64,000 nt of DNA, from assembly GCF_037996645.1 (NCBI RefSeq), contig NZ_JBBMXV010000001.1, positions 729,917 through 793,916 of the forward strand. Reading direction: 5' to 3'. The stretch is from Halalkalicoccus tibetensis. GTDB taxonomy: Archaea; Halobacteriota; Halobacteria; Halobacteriales; Halalkalicoccaceae. Shown one piece after another: positions 31,049-39,499 of this stretch. The stretch's first letter is position 1; the number at the start of each line of letters is the position of its first letter. The notes under the pieces are model-generated. The model saw only the letters and a list, made by a program, of their open reading frames with translations. It was not told the origin of the DNA and did no database searches. The position numbers and the translations under genes are program-made.

Positions 31049-31810
31049 ATGCAGATCTCGATCCTGCGCGAACCGCTGGTGCTCGCGCTCGCGGTGTTCG
31101 TCGGGGTCGTCGTCCTCGGGTACGTCCTCGGCCAGCTCACCAAACAGGTGCTGACCGCGATCGGCATCGGCGACGTCGTCGAGGGGACCGCCTTCGACCG
31201 CACCGCCCAGGGGCTCGGTAGCTCGACGGTCTCGGTCGTCTCGCGGCTGAGTTCGTGGTTCATCTACGCCGTCGGCGTCCTGCTGGCGCTGTACGTCGCG
31301 GGCGTGCTCGAGCTCCACCTCCTGATCGGCGAGCTCGCCTGGCTGCTGCCCCGGGCGTTCATCGCGCTGTTCGTCGTCATCGCCGGCATCATCGCGGGCG
31401 ACAAGATCGACCTGCTGATCGACGAACGCCTCCGGAGCGTCAAGTTCCCGGAGGTCGGGCTCGTCGGTACGGTCGCCAAATACAGCGTCATCTACGTCGC
31501 GGTCCTGATCGCGCTCGGCCAGCTCGGGATCGCGACCAACGCCCTGCTGGTCCTGCTCGCGGTCTACGTCTTCGGGCTGGTCTTCCTCGTCGCGGTCGCG
31601 GGCCGGGACCTGCTCGCCTCCGGCGCCGCGGGGCTCTATCTCTTCCTCAACGAGCCCTACGGGATCGGCGATCAGGTGCGTATCGGCGACCGTTCCGGCG
31701 TCGTCCAGGAGGTCGAGCTGTTCGTCACCCGCATCGAGGACGACGGGACCGAGTACATCGTCCCCAATCGCACCGTCTTCGAGGAGGGCGCGAGCAAACG
31801 GCGGTCTTAG
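31049..31810 (+). CDS. MscS-family mechanosensitive channel-like protein
   Basis: 253-residue membrane protein. Four to five helices (about 8-30, 62-84, 98-120, 143-162, 165-188) and then the soluble MscS beta domain: NEPYGIGDQVRIGDRSGVVQEVELFVTRIEDDGTEYIVPNRTVFEEG (in part; about 207-250), with the conserved PN R motif of the channel. Shorter than typical MscS because the C-terminal alpha-beta cage is missing; only the beta barrel follows TM3. Co-transcribed with dacZ, so c-di-AMP-responsive osmolyte release is a reasonable inference. Convergent with the CBS gene (4-base overlap at 31807-31810). Confidence 0.88.
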   Translation: MQISILREPLVLALAVFVGVVVLGYVLGQLTKQVLTAIGIGDVVEGTAFDRTAQGLGSSTVSVVSRLSSWFIYAVGVLLALYVAGVLELHLLIGELAWLLPRAFIALFVVIAGIIAGDKIDLLIDERLRSVKFPEVGLVGTVAKYSVIYVAVLIALGQLGIATNALLVLLAVYVFGLVFLVAVAGRDLLASGAAGLYLFLNEPYGIGDQVRIGDRSGVVQEVELFVTRIEDDGTEYIVPNRTVFEEGASKRRS

Positions 31811-32943
31811 AGTCCGCCGAGCTTCCGCAGCAGCTGGCCGCGGTACTCCTCGTCGCTTCGCTTCCCCTTCCGTTCGAGCACGTTCCGTTCGAGGGTCTCG
31901 AGCGCCAGCGAGAACGCCTCGTCGCCGCCGTAACCCTCGCCGGTGCCGGCGATCTGGCCCTCGCTGGTCCGCATCCGGACCTGACATCGGTAGAGCGCCT
32001 GGCCCCGGAGGCTCTCGTCGTGCTCCTTGAACCGGACGTGGACGTGGTGGACGTCCATGGTCCGGTGTTTGTCGCTGATCTCGAGCAGGCGCTCGCCGAC
32101 CTCCTCGCGGGAGGTCGAGCGCAGCGCGTCGATGTTGGTGATCTGGACGTCCATCCCCTCCTCCTGGGTGTACGAGAGCGCGCGCATCACGTCGGTCTTG
32201 GTGACCACGCCCGCGACGCGCTCGTCGTAGTCGGGCGAGACGATCAGCCCGTCGTAGTCGTACTCGAACATCGTATTGACGGCCTCCGCGACGGTGTCCT
32301 CGAGGCCGATCGTCTGGGCGGGCCGGCTCATCTCGTCGTAGACGGGGAGGTCGATCAGGTCGAGGTCCTCGCCGCCGCGGGTGCCGTCGGTGGGCCGGTC
32401 TGGCGTCCGCAGGACGAAGTCGACGATGTCCTTGACCGTCACCATCCCCTCCGGACGCCCGTCCTCGCTGATGGGCAGCCGGGAGACGCCGTGCTCGCGC
32501 AGCCTGTTGATCGCCGTCCCCAGCGTGGTGTCCGTCGAGATCGTCACGACGTCGTCGGTCATGATCTGGCGGACCTCGAGCACGTCGAGGTTCTCGAGGG
32601 TCGCCTCGAGGATGGCGTCCTGCGTGATCGCTCCCCAGAGCTCGCCCTCGACGTAGACCGGGGCGATCCGGGTCTCGCTCTCGACGAGCTGGCGGGCGAC
32701 GTCCCTGACGTTCGCGGTCCGCTCGAACAGGGGGACGGCCTTCGCGAGCCGCTCGGCGGCGGTCTCGTCGTCGCGATACGAGCGGAGCCACTCGCGGGGC
32801 GTGATCACGCCCTCGCACTCGCCGTCCCGGGCGACGAACACGCCGTCGATGTGCTCGTCCTCGAAGTACGGCTTGAGTTCGGCGATCCGGGTGTCCGGTT
32901 CCACCGCGACGTACTCGTCGGTCGCGACGTCGCTGATATCCAT
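31807..32943 (-). CDS. Four-CBS protein with C-terminal ribosome-hibernation-like domain
   Basis: 378-residue protein. Four CBS motifs occur as two Bateman modules (about 1-60, 68-125, 128-185 and 215-270), each with the DGVFVARDGE/APVYVEG/SRLPISEDG/DGLIVSP type strands. The last about 105 residues (LRSTSREEVGERLLEISDKHRTM and HHVHVRFKEHDESLRGQALYRCQVRMR in part) look like the HPF/RaiA (S30AE) fold. Bateman modules bind adenine nucleotides. I infer a nucleotide-gated ribosome hibernation role, unproven. It is convergent with dacZ-mscS, and c-di-AMP or ATP would be natural ligands. Single gene with its own upstream region. Confidence 0.82.
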   Translation of the reverse strand: MDISDVATDEYVAVEPDTRIAELKPYFEDEHIDGVFVARDGECEGVITPREWLRSYRDDETAAERLAKAVPLFERTANVRDVARQLVESETRIAPVYVEGELWGAITQDAILEATLENLDVLEVRQIMTDDVVTISTDTTLGTAINRLREHGVSRLPISEDGRPEGMVTVKDIVDFVLRTPDRPTDGTRGGEDLDLIDLPVYDEMSRPAQTIGLEDTVAEAVNTMFEYDYDGLIVSPDYDERVAGVVTKTDVMRALSYTQEEGMDVQITNIDALRSTSREEVGERLLEISDKHRTMDVHHVHVRFKEHDESLRGQALYRCQVRMRTSEGQIAGTGEGYGGDEAFSLALETLERNVLERKGKRSDEEYRGQLLRKLGGL

Positions 32944-32998
32944 ACGGGAGGATGGTCGCGCGTCGTCAGTTAAAACACTGCCTGCGTTCGCCGGGCGA

Positions 32999-33382
32999 TC
33001 ACTGGGTGTCGGCCGCGCTGGCGAACAGCTCGTCGTACTCCGCGGGGAACTGTTCGCGCGCGTCGACGAACGCCTCGCCGACCGCCTCCTCGAGGGCGTG
33101 GGTCGTCGCGCGCGTCGCCCGGGTCGCGAACTCCTCGTCGACCCCGGCGCGCTTCTCGAGCCGCGCTATGAACTCCTCGGGGCCGAACTCCTCGCTCGCG
33201 TCCTCGGTGCCGACCGTCCCGGCCAGTTCGTTGGGGAGTTCGCCGGCGATCTCCTCGGCCTCACCCGGTGCGAGGCGCTCGGAGAGCGTCTCGAGGACGG
33301 CCTTCGCGGCCGTCTCTGCCTCGTCGTTCGATTCGAGGTCCGCCTGCTGTCTGACCATCGTGTAGAACTCGGAGGGTTCCAT
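32999..33382 (-). CDS. DUF2267 family protein
   Basis: 127-residue helical protein. MEPSEFYTMVRQQADLESNDEAETAAKAVLETLSERL (in part) and EIAGELPNEL are the DUF2267 marks: a helix pair with an LxxLP-type region. Bacterial members have no known catalysis; several occur beside stress genes. The ATG at 33382 was preferred over 33412 because the extra ten residues lack family similarity. It is flanked by the CBS gene (55 bases away) on the same strand, so the two may be co-transcribed. Confidence 0.85.
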   Translation of the reverse strand: MEPSEFYTMVRQQADLESNDEAETAAKAVLETLSERLAPGEAEEIAGELPNELAGTVGTEDASEEFGPEEFIARLEKRAGVDEEFATRATRATTHALEEAVGEAFVDAREQFPAEYDELFASAADTQ

Positions 33383-33422
33383 ACACGAAACTACCCCCGT
33401 CATGCCCTTCAAGACGAGGCCG

Positions 33423-33932
33423 TCACTCGCCGGGAGTCCGCACTTCAGCGGGGACGCCCGCGGCGGTCGCGCCCGGGGGCACGTCCTCGGTCACAAGGGA
33501 GTTCGCCGCGACGCTCGCGCCCGCGCCGATCTCGACGCCGGGCAGGACCACCGCGCCCGCGCCGATCATCGCCCGCTCGCCGACCCTGACGGGCCCGGTC
33601 CGGTACTCCTTCTGGAGGAACTCGTGACAGAGCAGGGTGGCGTCGTAACCGATGATCGCGCCGTCCTCGACGGTGATCAGCTCGGGCCAGAAGACGTCGG
33701 GCGTCGATTCGAGCCCCCAGGAGACGCCCTCGCCGACGGTGACGCCGACCCGCCGAAGCAGCCAGTTCTTGGCCCGGAGGCTCGGCGAGTGGCGCGCGAG
33801 AACGATCGCGAGGTAGTTGACGACGATGCGGAGGGGGTGGCGCGCGTCGGGCCAGTTCCACAGCGAGTTCGCGCGACCCGGCGTCGGGTGGCGGCTCACG
33901 CGCTCGTGACGGGGCGGGATCTCGTCGCTCAC
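33423..33932 (-). CDS. Left-handed beta-helix acetyltransferase (maltose/galactoside O-acetyltransferase-like)
   Basis: 169-residue protein. The left-handed beta-helix is seen as hexapeptide repeats from about residue 85 to 155: VEDGAIIGYDATLLCHEF, GPVRVGERAMIGAGAVVLPGVEIGAGASVAANSLV (in part). The catalytic-type His is in LLCHEF (about 103). N-terminal about 55 residues are not hexapeptide. Uses acetyl-CoA to acylate a sugar or other hydroxyl; acceptor unknown. Starts with GTG at 33930-33932. Confidence 0.85.
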   Translation of the reverse strand: MSDEIPPRHERVSRHPTPGRANSLWNWPDARHPLRIVVNYLAIVLARHSPSLRAKNWLLRRVGVTVGEGVSWGLESTPDVFWPELITVEDGAIIGYDATLLCHEFLQKEYRTGPVRVGERAMIGAGAVVLPGVEIGAGASVAANSLVTEDVPPGATAAGVPAEVRTPGE

Positions 33933-33979
33933 GTTCCGGCGTACGCCCGCCCAGCCCTTGAATCCGCCCGGTCACCCGA

Positions 33980-34171
33980 TCACTCGGGGTCGGTCTCGTC
34001 CTGGCCGAGCGACTCCTCGTCACCCTCGTCGTTTTCGTCCTCGCCGTCGGTTCGGTCGCTCTCGCCGCCCGCGCTCCGCTTGTCGTCCCCGCCGTCCTCG
34101 GTTCCGCCGTACTGTCCGTCGTCGTTCTCGACTTCGTTGCTCCCGTACGCTGGTTCGTCGTCGTCTCCCAT
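33980..34171 (-). CDS. Small acidic protein (63 aa)
   Basis: Encodes MGDDDEPAYGSNEVENDDGQ and a tail of Asp, Glu, Gly and Ser ending in ETDPE. No hydrophobic core, so likely disordered. The ATG at 34171 is preferred; the frame extends to 34225 but includes a run lacking any family mark. Genes like this are common between larger haloarchaeal genes and often unconserved, so I am only moderately sure it is expressed. Confidence 0.45.
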   Translation of the reverse strand: MGDDDEPAYGSNEVENDDGQYGGTEDGGDDKRSAGGESDRTDGEDENDEGDEESLGQDETDPE

Positions 34172-34221
34172 GGGCGAACCGAGACCGCCCACGCCCGAAA
34201 GGGCGGGGCCGGCAGGTGCCG

Positions 34222-35745
34222 TCACTTTTCACGCGCCTCGCGGCGCGGCAGGTCCTCGATGGCCGGCCCGTCGAGCACCCGCCCCTCGGGGGTGAACCGC
34301 GAGCCGTGACACGGGCAGTCCCAGCTCTCCTCGCCGTCGTTCCAGCGCAGCACGCACTTCATGTGCGGGCAGATCGCCGAGACGGCGTTGATCTCTCCTG
34401 ATTCGTCCCGGGAGACCCCGACCGGCCCGTCGTCGGTCTTCACCACGGTGCCCTCGCCCGCTTCGAGGGCCGCCTCCTCGCCGGCCAGCAGTGAGCGCGC
34501 CCAGTCGGCCGTGAAATGCGCGCCGACCTCGGCGTTGTGGGTCACGAACGTCTTGGCCGACTCGCCGTTGACCCGTGCGGGCGAGAACACCTCCTGATGG
34601 GGGTGCTCGCCGTCGCGGATCAGCCCCGAGATGATCTCGCCGGCCGCGACCCCGCCGGTCATCCCCCAGCCGCCGAAGCCGGTGGCGACGTAGGCGTTCT
34701 CGCCGACGGGGCCGAGCCGGCCGATGTAGGGGACTTGGTCGAACGTCGTGTAGTCCTGGGTCGACCAGCGGTACTCGACCTCGCTGACGTCGAAGTACGT
34801 CCGGGCGAACGTCTCCAAGCGCTCGTAGCGCTCGCGCGTCGAGCCACCCTGTGCCGTCTCGTGGTTCTCGCCGCCGACCAGCACGAGCGGCTCGCCGTCG
34901 AGTTCGTGGACCCGGATCGACCGGTAGGGGTCGCCCGCGTTGTAGTACATCCCCTCGGGGGGTTCGCCCGCGACCCGGACCCCGAGCACGTGCGAGCGCT
35001 TGGTCTTCATCCGCGCGAAGAACCCCCCGCGGTCGAAGACCGGGAAGTGGGTCGCACAGACGACGTGCTCGGCGCGGACGGTCCCCGACTCGGTCTCGAG
35101 CTCGTAGGGGCCGCTCCCGCTCAGGTCGGTCGCGCGCGTCTCCTCGAAGACCGCGCCGCCCTCCTCCTCCACTCTCTCGGCCAGCCCGAGGACGTACTTG
35201 CGGGGATGGAACTGGCCCTGATCGGCGAAGCGGACCGCGCCCGCCGTCTCGTAGGGGAGGTCGACCTCCTCGCTCCCGACGAACTCCGCGGGCAGGCCGA
35301 GGCGTTTCGCCGCCTGGGCCTCGTCGTACACCTGCCCGCGGCTCTCGGAGTCGTCCGCGTAGACGTAGGCGGGGGCGCGCTCGAACTCGGCGTCGAACCC
35401 CTCGCTTCGCTCGGCGACTTCCTCTAAAGCGTCCTCGTTGGCCTCGGCGTACTGGCGCGCGCGCTCCTCGCCGACCGTTTCGAGCAGGTGGCCGTACTTC
35501 AGCCCGTGCTGGGAGGTGACCTTCGCGGTGGTGTGGCCCGTCACCGCCGCCCCGACCCGGTCGCGTTCGATCACCGCCACGTCGCGGCCGTCCTCGGCGA
35601 GGCGAGCAGCAGCGGAGAGCCCCGCGATGCCGGCGCCGACGACGGCGACCTCGACGGTTCGATCGCCCTCGAGCGGCGGGTGTCGCGGTCCGTCGGTCGT
35701 CGCGATCCACGGCGACTCGTCATGCGTCCGCTCGTGATCGTCCAT
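34222..35745 (-). CDS. FAD-dependent oxidoreductase with C-terminal Rieske domain
   Basis: 507-residue protein. N-terminal FAD/NAD Rossmann motif VAVVGAGIAGLSAAARL (about residues 32-48), DAO-type core with ATHFPVFDRG and GENAYVATGFGGWGMTGG (about 345-362), and a C-terminal Rieske [2Fe-2S] domain (about 425-507) with ligands CPH (ISAICPHMKCVL) and CPCHGS. This fusion is a known family of haloarchaeal and bacterial oxidoreductases; substrate unknown. The Rieske cluster presumably moves electrons to or from FAD. The ATG at 35745 was chosen over the GTG/ATG at 35760. Confidence 0.9.
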   Translation of the reverse strand: MDDHERTHDESPWIATTDGPRHPPLEGDRTVEVAVVGAGIAGLSAAARLAEDGRDVAVIERDRVGAAVTGHTTAKVTSQHGLKYGHLLETVGEERARQYAEANEDALEEVAERSEGFDAEFERAPAYVYADDSESRGQVYDEAQAAKRLGLPAEFVGSEEVDLPYETAGAVRFADQGQFHPRKYVLGLAERVEEEGGAVFEETRATDLSGSGPYELETESGTVRAEHVVCATHFPVFDRGGFFARMKTKRSHVLGVRVAGEPPEGMYYNAGDPYRSIRVHELDGEPLVLVGGENHETAQGGSTRERYERLETFARTYFDVSEVEYRWSTQDYTTFDQVPYIGRLGPVGENAYVATGFGGWGMTGGVAAGEIISGLIRDGEHPHQEVFSPARVNGESAKTFVTHNAEVGAHFTADWARSLLAGEEAALEAGEGTVVKTDDGPVGVSRDESGEINAVSAICPHMKCVLRWNDGEESWDCPCHGSRFTPEGRVLDGPAIEDLPRREAREK

Positions 35746-35799
35746 GGGGCGGGCAACCACGGGAACCCCCCTCGTCGTTACCCCTGCGTGCGCCGGCCC

Positions 35800-37110
35800 C
35801 TACTCCCCGCGGAGCTCGTTCATGTGGCCGATGCGCGACTGGACGAGTTCGGCGGTCCCGATGTCGTGGCGGACCCGCACGCCCTCGTCGGCCCCCTCCA
35901 GAGCCCGCTCGGCGATCGCCTCGGCCTCGGCGATGCTCCCGGCGATCCCCACGACCGCAAAGGCACGAGATGTGGTGGTATAGATGCCGTCGTCCCTTCC
36001 GTCCACGCTCGCGTAGAACAGCTGTGTGTCGCCGTCTTCAGTCGCCGCTCGCGCCACGCTCTCCTCGTTGACCTCGACGAGCGTCCCGCCCTGCGGGTCG
36101 TCGGGGTAGCCTTCGGGAACGGCGTACTTACAGACGGTCGCGCGCGGGGCAAAGGAGAGCTGCGGGAGGTCCTCGCCCTCACGGGCCGCGATGAGCACGT
36201 CGAGGAAGTCGGTGTTCATGACGGGGAGCGTGTTCATCGCCTCGGGGTCGCCGAAGCGGGCGTTGTACTCGATGACCTTCACGCCGTCCGCGGTGAGCAT
36301 GAACTGGCCGTAGAGAACTCCCGTATAGTCGCCCAGTGCCGCGACCGTCGCGTCGAGGATCCGGACCGCCTCGCGGTATTCCTCCTCAGTCATGAACGGG
36401 AGTTCGAGCCCCGCGTCGCTGTACGATCCCATCCCCCCCGTGTTCGGCCCCTCGTCGCCCTCGTAGGCGCGTTTGTGGTCCTGGACCGCCGGCGTTACCC
36501 GGAGCGAGCCGTTCGCGACGAGCCCTTGAACGGTGAACTCCTCGCCGACGAACCGCTCCTCGAGGACGATCCTGTCGTACTCCTCCTCGCGGAGGTATTC
36601 CTTCGCACCCTCCTTGTCCACCTGGTCGCCGATCACCTTCACGCCCTTTCCGCCCGTCAGCCCAGCGGGCTTGACGGCGAGGTCCGTAGTGGAGGAGTCG
36701 ATATACTCGCAAGCTTCTTCCGTGCTCTCGAAGGTCTCGAACTCCGGACAGCCCGGGATGTCGTGCTCGCGCATGAACCGGCGCTGGTAGGCCTTGTCCG
36801 TCTCGATCCTGGCCCCCTCGGCGCTCGGGCCGAAGGGGTAGACGCCCGCCTCCGAGAGCGCGTCGGCGACCCCCGCCTGCAGGGGCGCCTCGGGGCCGAC
36901 GACCGCGAGGGTCGCGCCGACCTCCTCGGCGTAGCTCGTCATGGCGCTCGTGTTCGTGGCGCCGAGCATCCCGAAGTCCGCCGCGATCCGGGCGATCCCG
37001 GGGTTTCGGTTCCCGGCACACGCGTAGAGCTCGCAGTCGCTGTCCTCGAGCGCCCGCGCGATGGCGTGCTCGCGCCCGCCCCCGCCGACCAGCAGCACCG
37101 TCTCTGACAT
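35800..37110 (-). CDS. purD: Phosphoribosylamine-glycine ligase PurD
   Basis: Second step of purine synthesis: phosphoribosylamine + glycine + ATP to GAR. 436-residue ATP-grasp enzyme: N-terminal VLLVGGGGREHAIARAL (residues 5-21), ATP-grasp segments KPAGLTGGKGVKVI (about 147-160), FTVQGLVANGSLRV, HKRAYEGDEGPNTGGMGSYS (in part; 223-242) and EYNARFGDPEAM (about 303-314, metal-binding). Length is normal. It stands alone; no other purine gene is in the window. Confidence 0.97.
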   Translation of the reverse strand: MSETVLLVGGGGREHAIARALEDSDCELYACAGNRNPGIARIAADFGMLGATNTSAMTSYAEEVGATLAVVGPEAPLQAGVADALSEAGVYPFGPSAEGARIETDKAYQRRFMREHDIPGCPEFETFESTEEACEYIDSSTTDLAVKPAGLTGGKGVKVIGDQVDKEGAKEYLREEEYDRIVLEERFVGEEFTVQGLVANGSLRVTPAVQDHKRAYEGDEGPNTGGMGSYSDAGLELPFMTEEEYREAVRILDATVAALGDYTGVLYGQFMLTADGVKVIEYNARFGDPEAMNTLPVMNTDFLDVLIAAREGEDLPQLSFAPRATVCKYAVPEGYPDDPQGGTLVEVNEESVARAATEDGDTQLFYASVDGRDDGIYTTTSRAFAVVGIAGSIAEAEAIAERALEGADEGVRVRHDIGTAELVQSRIGHMNELRGE

Positions 37111-37156
37111 GGCTGAGTGAGGCGCGGGCCGAAGCCTAAAGGTTGCCCTTCGCCCG

Positions 37157-38158
37157 CTACAGGCGCGGGACGACCTCCTCGCCGAGGCGTTCGACGCACT
37201 CGATCAGGTCCTCCGTGTCGATGCCCGGCGCGTACGGCCGGAAGACGAAGTGGACGTCGTCGCCGAGCGCCTCGCGGTACTCCTCGACCCCCTCGACCAC
37301 GTCCTCGGGGGTGCCGACGAGCGCACGCTCCTCGAGCTCCTCCTTCTGCTCCTCGGGGAGCTCGTCGACCTCCTCCTCGCCGCCCCACTCCTGGTACTTG
37401 CGCTGCTGGTAGAAGTAGCCCTCGCGCAGCGTCTCCCAGGCCTCCTCGTAGCTGTCGCCGACGAAGGCGTACTGGATCGCGTAGGTGGTAAACTCTCCCT
37501 CGATCCCCTCCTCATCCCGAACGCGCTCGATGTCGTTCTTCCGATGCTCGATGTCCTCGATCGAGAGCATCTCGTTGGCACACCAGCCGTCGCCCATGCG
37601 CGCGGCCCGCCGGACCGCGGGTTTGGCGATCGCGCCCAGAACGACCTCCGGGGGCTCGTCGGGCGTCGGCGTCACCTCGGCGTCGGAGGAGACCGGGTGG
37701 AACTCCGAGTCGTACTCCAGCGGTCCGGGCTCCCAGGCGTTTCGCAGCAGGCGGATGGCGTCCTCGGTGCGGTCGGTGCGTTCGTCCTTCGGGACCCCGA
37801 AGTTCTCGAACTCGAAGTCGAGGTAGCCCACCGAGAGCCCCAGCGTGAGCCGCCCCTCCGAGAGCGCTTGGACGGTCGCGGCGTCCTCCGCGAGGCGGAC
37901 GGGGTCGTAGAAGGGCGTGAGCGCGACCCCCGAGGCCAGCGTGATCTCGTCGGTCGCGCCCGCCAGCGCCCCCAGCGTCGGGGTCGTCCCCGAGAGGTAC
38001 TCGTCGTCGGTGAAGTGGTGCTCGGAGGTCCAGACGCTGTCCAGACCCGCCCGCTCGGCCGCCTTTCCCACCTCGAGGAGGTCGCCGTAGATCTCGCTCG
38101 CCGGGCGATCGTCGTCCGGCCGTCGCTGTGCGGTCAGGAGTCCGATGCCGAAGTCCAT
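37157..38158 (-). CDS. LLM-class flavin-dependent oxidoreductase
   Basis: 333-residue TIM-barrel oxidoreductase of the luciferase-like monooxygenase class. Marks: DSVWTSEHHFTDDEYLSG (about residues 39-56), SGVALTPFYDPVRLAEDAATVQALSEGRLTLGLSVGY (in part; about 76-112) and RRAARMGDGWCANEM. It uses FMN or F420 (haloarchaea use F420); the substrate is not evident. Starts at the ATG in the 95-base spacer shared with the divergent dehydratase gene. Confidence 0.9.
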   Translation of the reverse strand: MDFGIGLLTAQRRPDDDRPASEIYGDLLEVGKAAERAGLDSVWTSEHHFTDDEYLSGTTPTLGALAGATDEITLASGVALTPFYDPVRLAEDAATVQALSEGRLTLGLSVGYLDFEFENFGVPKDERTDRTEDAIRLLRNAWEPGPLEYDSEFHPVSSDAEVTPTPDEPPEVVLGAIAKPAVRRAARMGDGWCANEMLSIEDIEHRKNDIERVRDEEGIEGEFTTYAIQYAFVGDSYEEAWETLREGYFYQQRKYQEWGGEEEVDELPEEQKEELEERALVGTPEDVVEGVEEYREALGDDVHFVFRPYAPGIDTEDLIECVERLGEEVVPRL

Positions 38159-38253
38159 ACCCCCGGGTTCGCCACGCCGGTCCATAAACGCCCGCCCGGA
38201 CCACGCCCCTGCCGGTAGTATTACTTCCCGGGGGCCGAGTGACACAATCGAGC

Positions 38254-39429
38254 ATGGAAGACGTAGCGATCACGGACGTCGAGACGTACATCGTCGCGAA
38301 CCCCTGGAAACCCTGGGTGTTCGTCGAACTCGAGACCGACGCCGGCGTCACCGGCCTCGCCGAAGCCACCACCCACGACAAGCCACGGACGGTCGCCGCC
38401 GCCATCGAGGAGATGTCGAAGTACTTCATCGGCAAGGACCCCTTCGACACCGAGGCGATCTGGCTCGAGATGTACCGCGACGAGTGGTTCTCGAAGAACG
38501 TCATCAACACCACCGTCTGTTCGGCCGTCGACATGGCCTGCTGGGACATCAAGGGCAAACTCCTCGACAAACCCGTCTACGACCTGCTGGGCGGCAAGGT
38601 CCACGGCGACCGCCTGCGCACCTACGCGAACGGCTGGTACACCGAGGCCGAGGGCGAACCCGAGGGATTCGCCGAGGCCGCGGAAGCGGTCGTCGCCGAC
38701 GGCTACGACGCCATGAAGTTCGACCCCTTCGGCACCGCCTGGCAGCGCATGCCCAAGAAGGACCTCAACCACTCCGTCGACATCGTCCGCGCCGTGCGCG
38801 AGGCGGTCGGCCCGGACGTCGACCTACTGATCGAGGGCCACGGGCGCTTCACCGCCGGACAGGCCGTCGACATCGCCCGGAAGCTCGACGAGTTCGAGCC
38901 GACGTGGTTCGAGGAGCCCTGCCCGCCGGACTCGATCAACAGCCTCGCGGAGGTCGCCGATAAGTCGCCGATTCCGATCGCGACTGGCGAGCGCCACATG
39001 ACCAAACACGACTTCTTCGAGCTGATCACCCGCACCGATGTCGACATCATCCAGCCCGACCTGATGAACACGGGCGGGCTGACGGAGGGCAAGAAGATCG
39101 CGGCGCTCGCCGAGGCCGACCACGTGAGCTTCGCGCCGCACAACCCCCAGGGGCCGGTCGCGTCGGCGATCTACGCCCATCTCTGTACGACGGTGCCGAA
39201 CTTCATGATCCAGGAGCTGTTCCAGACCTACGACGTCGAGTGGGTCGACGACCTGCTGACCGAGCCGCTGGTCGTCGAGGACGGGTTCATGGAGGTGCCC
39301 GACGGCCCCGGCTTCGGCATCGAACTGGATCACGACGTGATCGAGGAGCACGCCTACACGGGCGAAGGGGTCCACACGATCAACCTCTTCGAGAAGGACT
39401 GGGAGAAACGCGAACTCGATCTGCGATAG
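38254..39429 (+). CDS. Enolase-superfamily sugar-acid dehydratase (gluconate/galactonate dehydratase-like)
   Basis: 391-residue member of the mandelate racemase/muconate lactonizing group, which dehydrates sugar acids (D-galactonate, D-gluconate, xylonate and similar). Catalytic and Mg motifs in order: MKFDPF (about 153), LIEGHGRF (Glu/His/Gly), FEEPCPP (Glu), ATGERHMTKHDF (Glu), QPDLMNTGG (Asp) and FAPHNPQGPV (His). The EGHGRF + FAPHNP pattern fits the dehydratase branch. The adjacent convergent GntP permease supports a sugar-acid role, but the substrate is open. The ATG at 38254 was preferred over the GTG at 38239. Confidence 0.88.
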   Translation: MEDVAITDVETYIVANPWKPWVFVELETDAGVTGLAEATTHDKPRTVAAAIEEMSKYFIGKDPFDTEAIWLEMYRDEWFSKNVINTTVCSAVDMACWDIKGKLLDKPVYDLLGGKVHGDRLRTYANGWYTEAEGEPEGFAEAAEAVVADGYDAMKFDPFGTAWQRMPKKDLNHSVDIVRAVREAVGPDVDLLIEGHGRFTAGQAVDIARKLDEFEPTWFEEPCPPDSINSLAEVADKSPIPIATGERHMTKHDFFELITRTDVDIIQPDLMNTGGLTEGKKIAALAEADHVSFAPHNPQGPVASAIYAHLCTTVPNFMIQELFQTYDVEWVDDLLTEPLVVEDGFMEVPDGPGFGIELDHDVIEEHAYTGEGVHTINLFEKDWEKRELDLR

Positions 39430-39499
39430 GCGTCACGGATCGAGCGACACCGTTTTCGCCGCATCGGTTTCGATCGACATCGACCGCGCGCTCAGGAGC

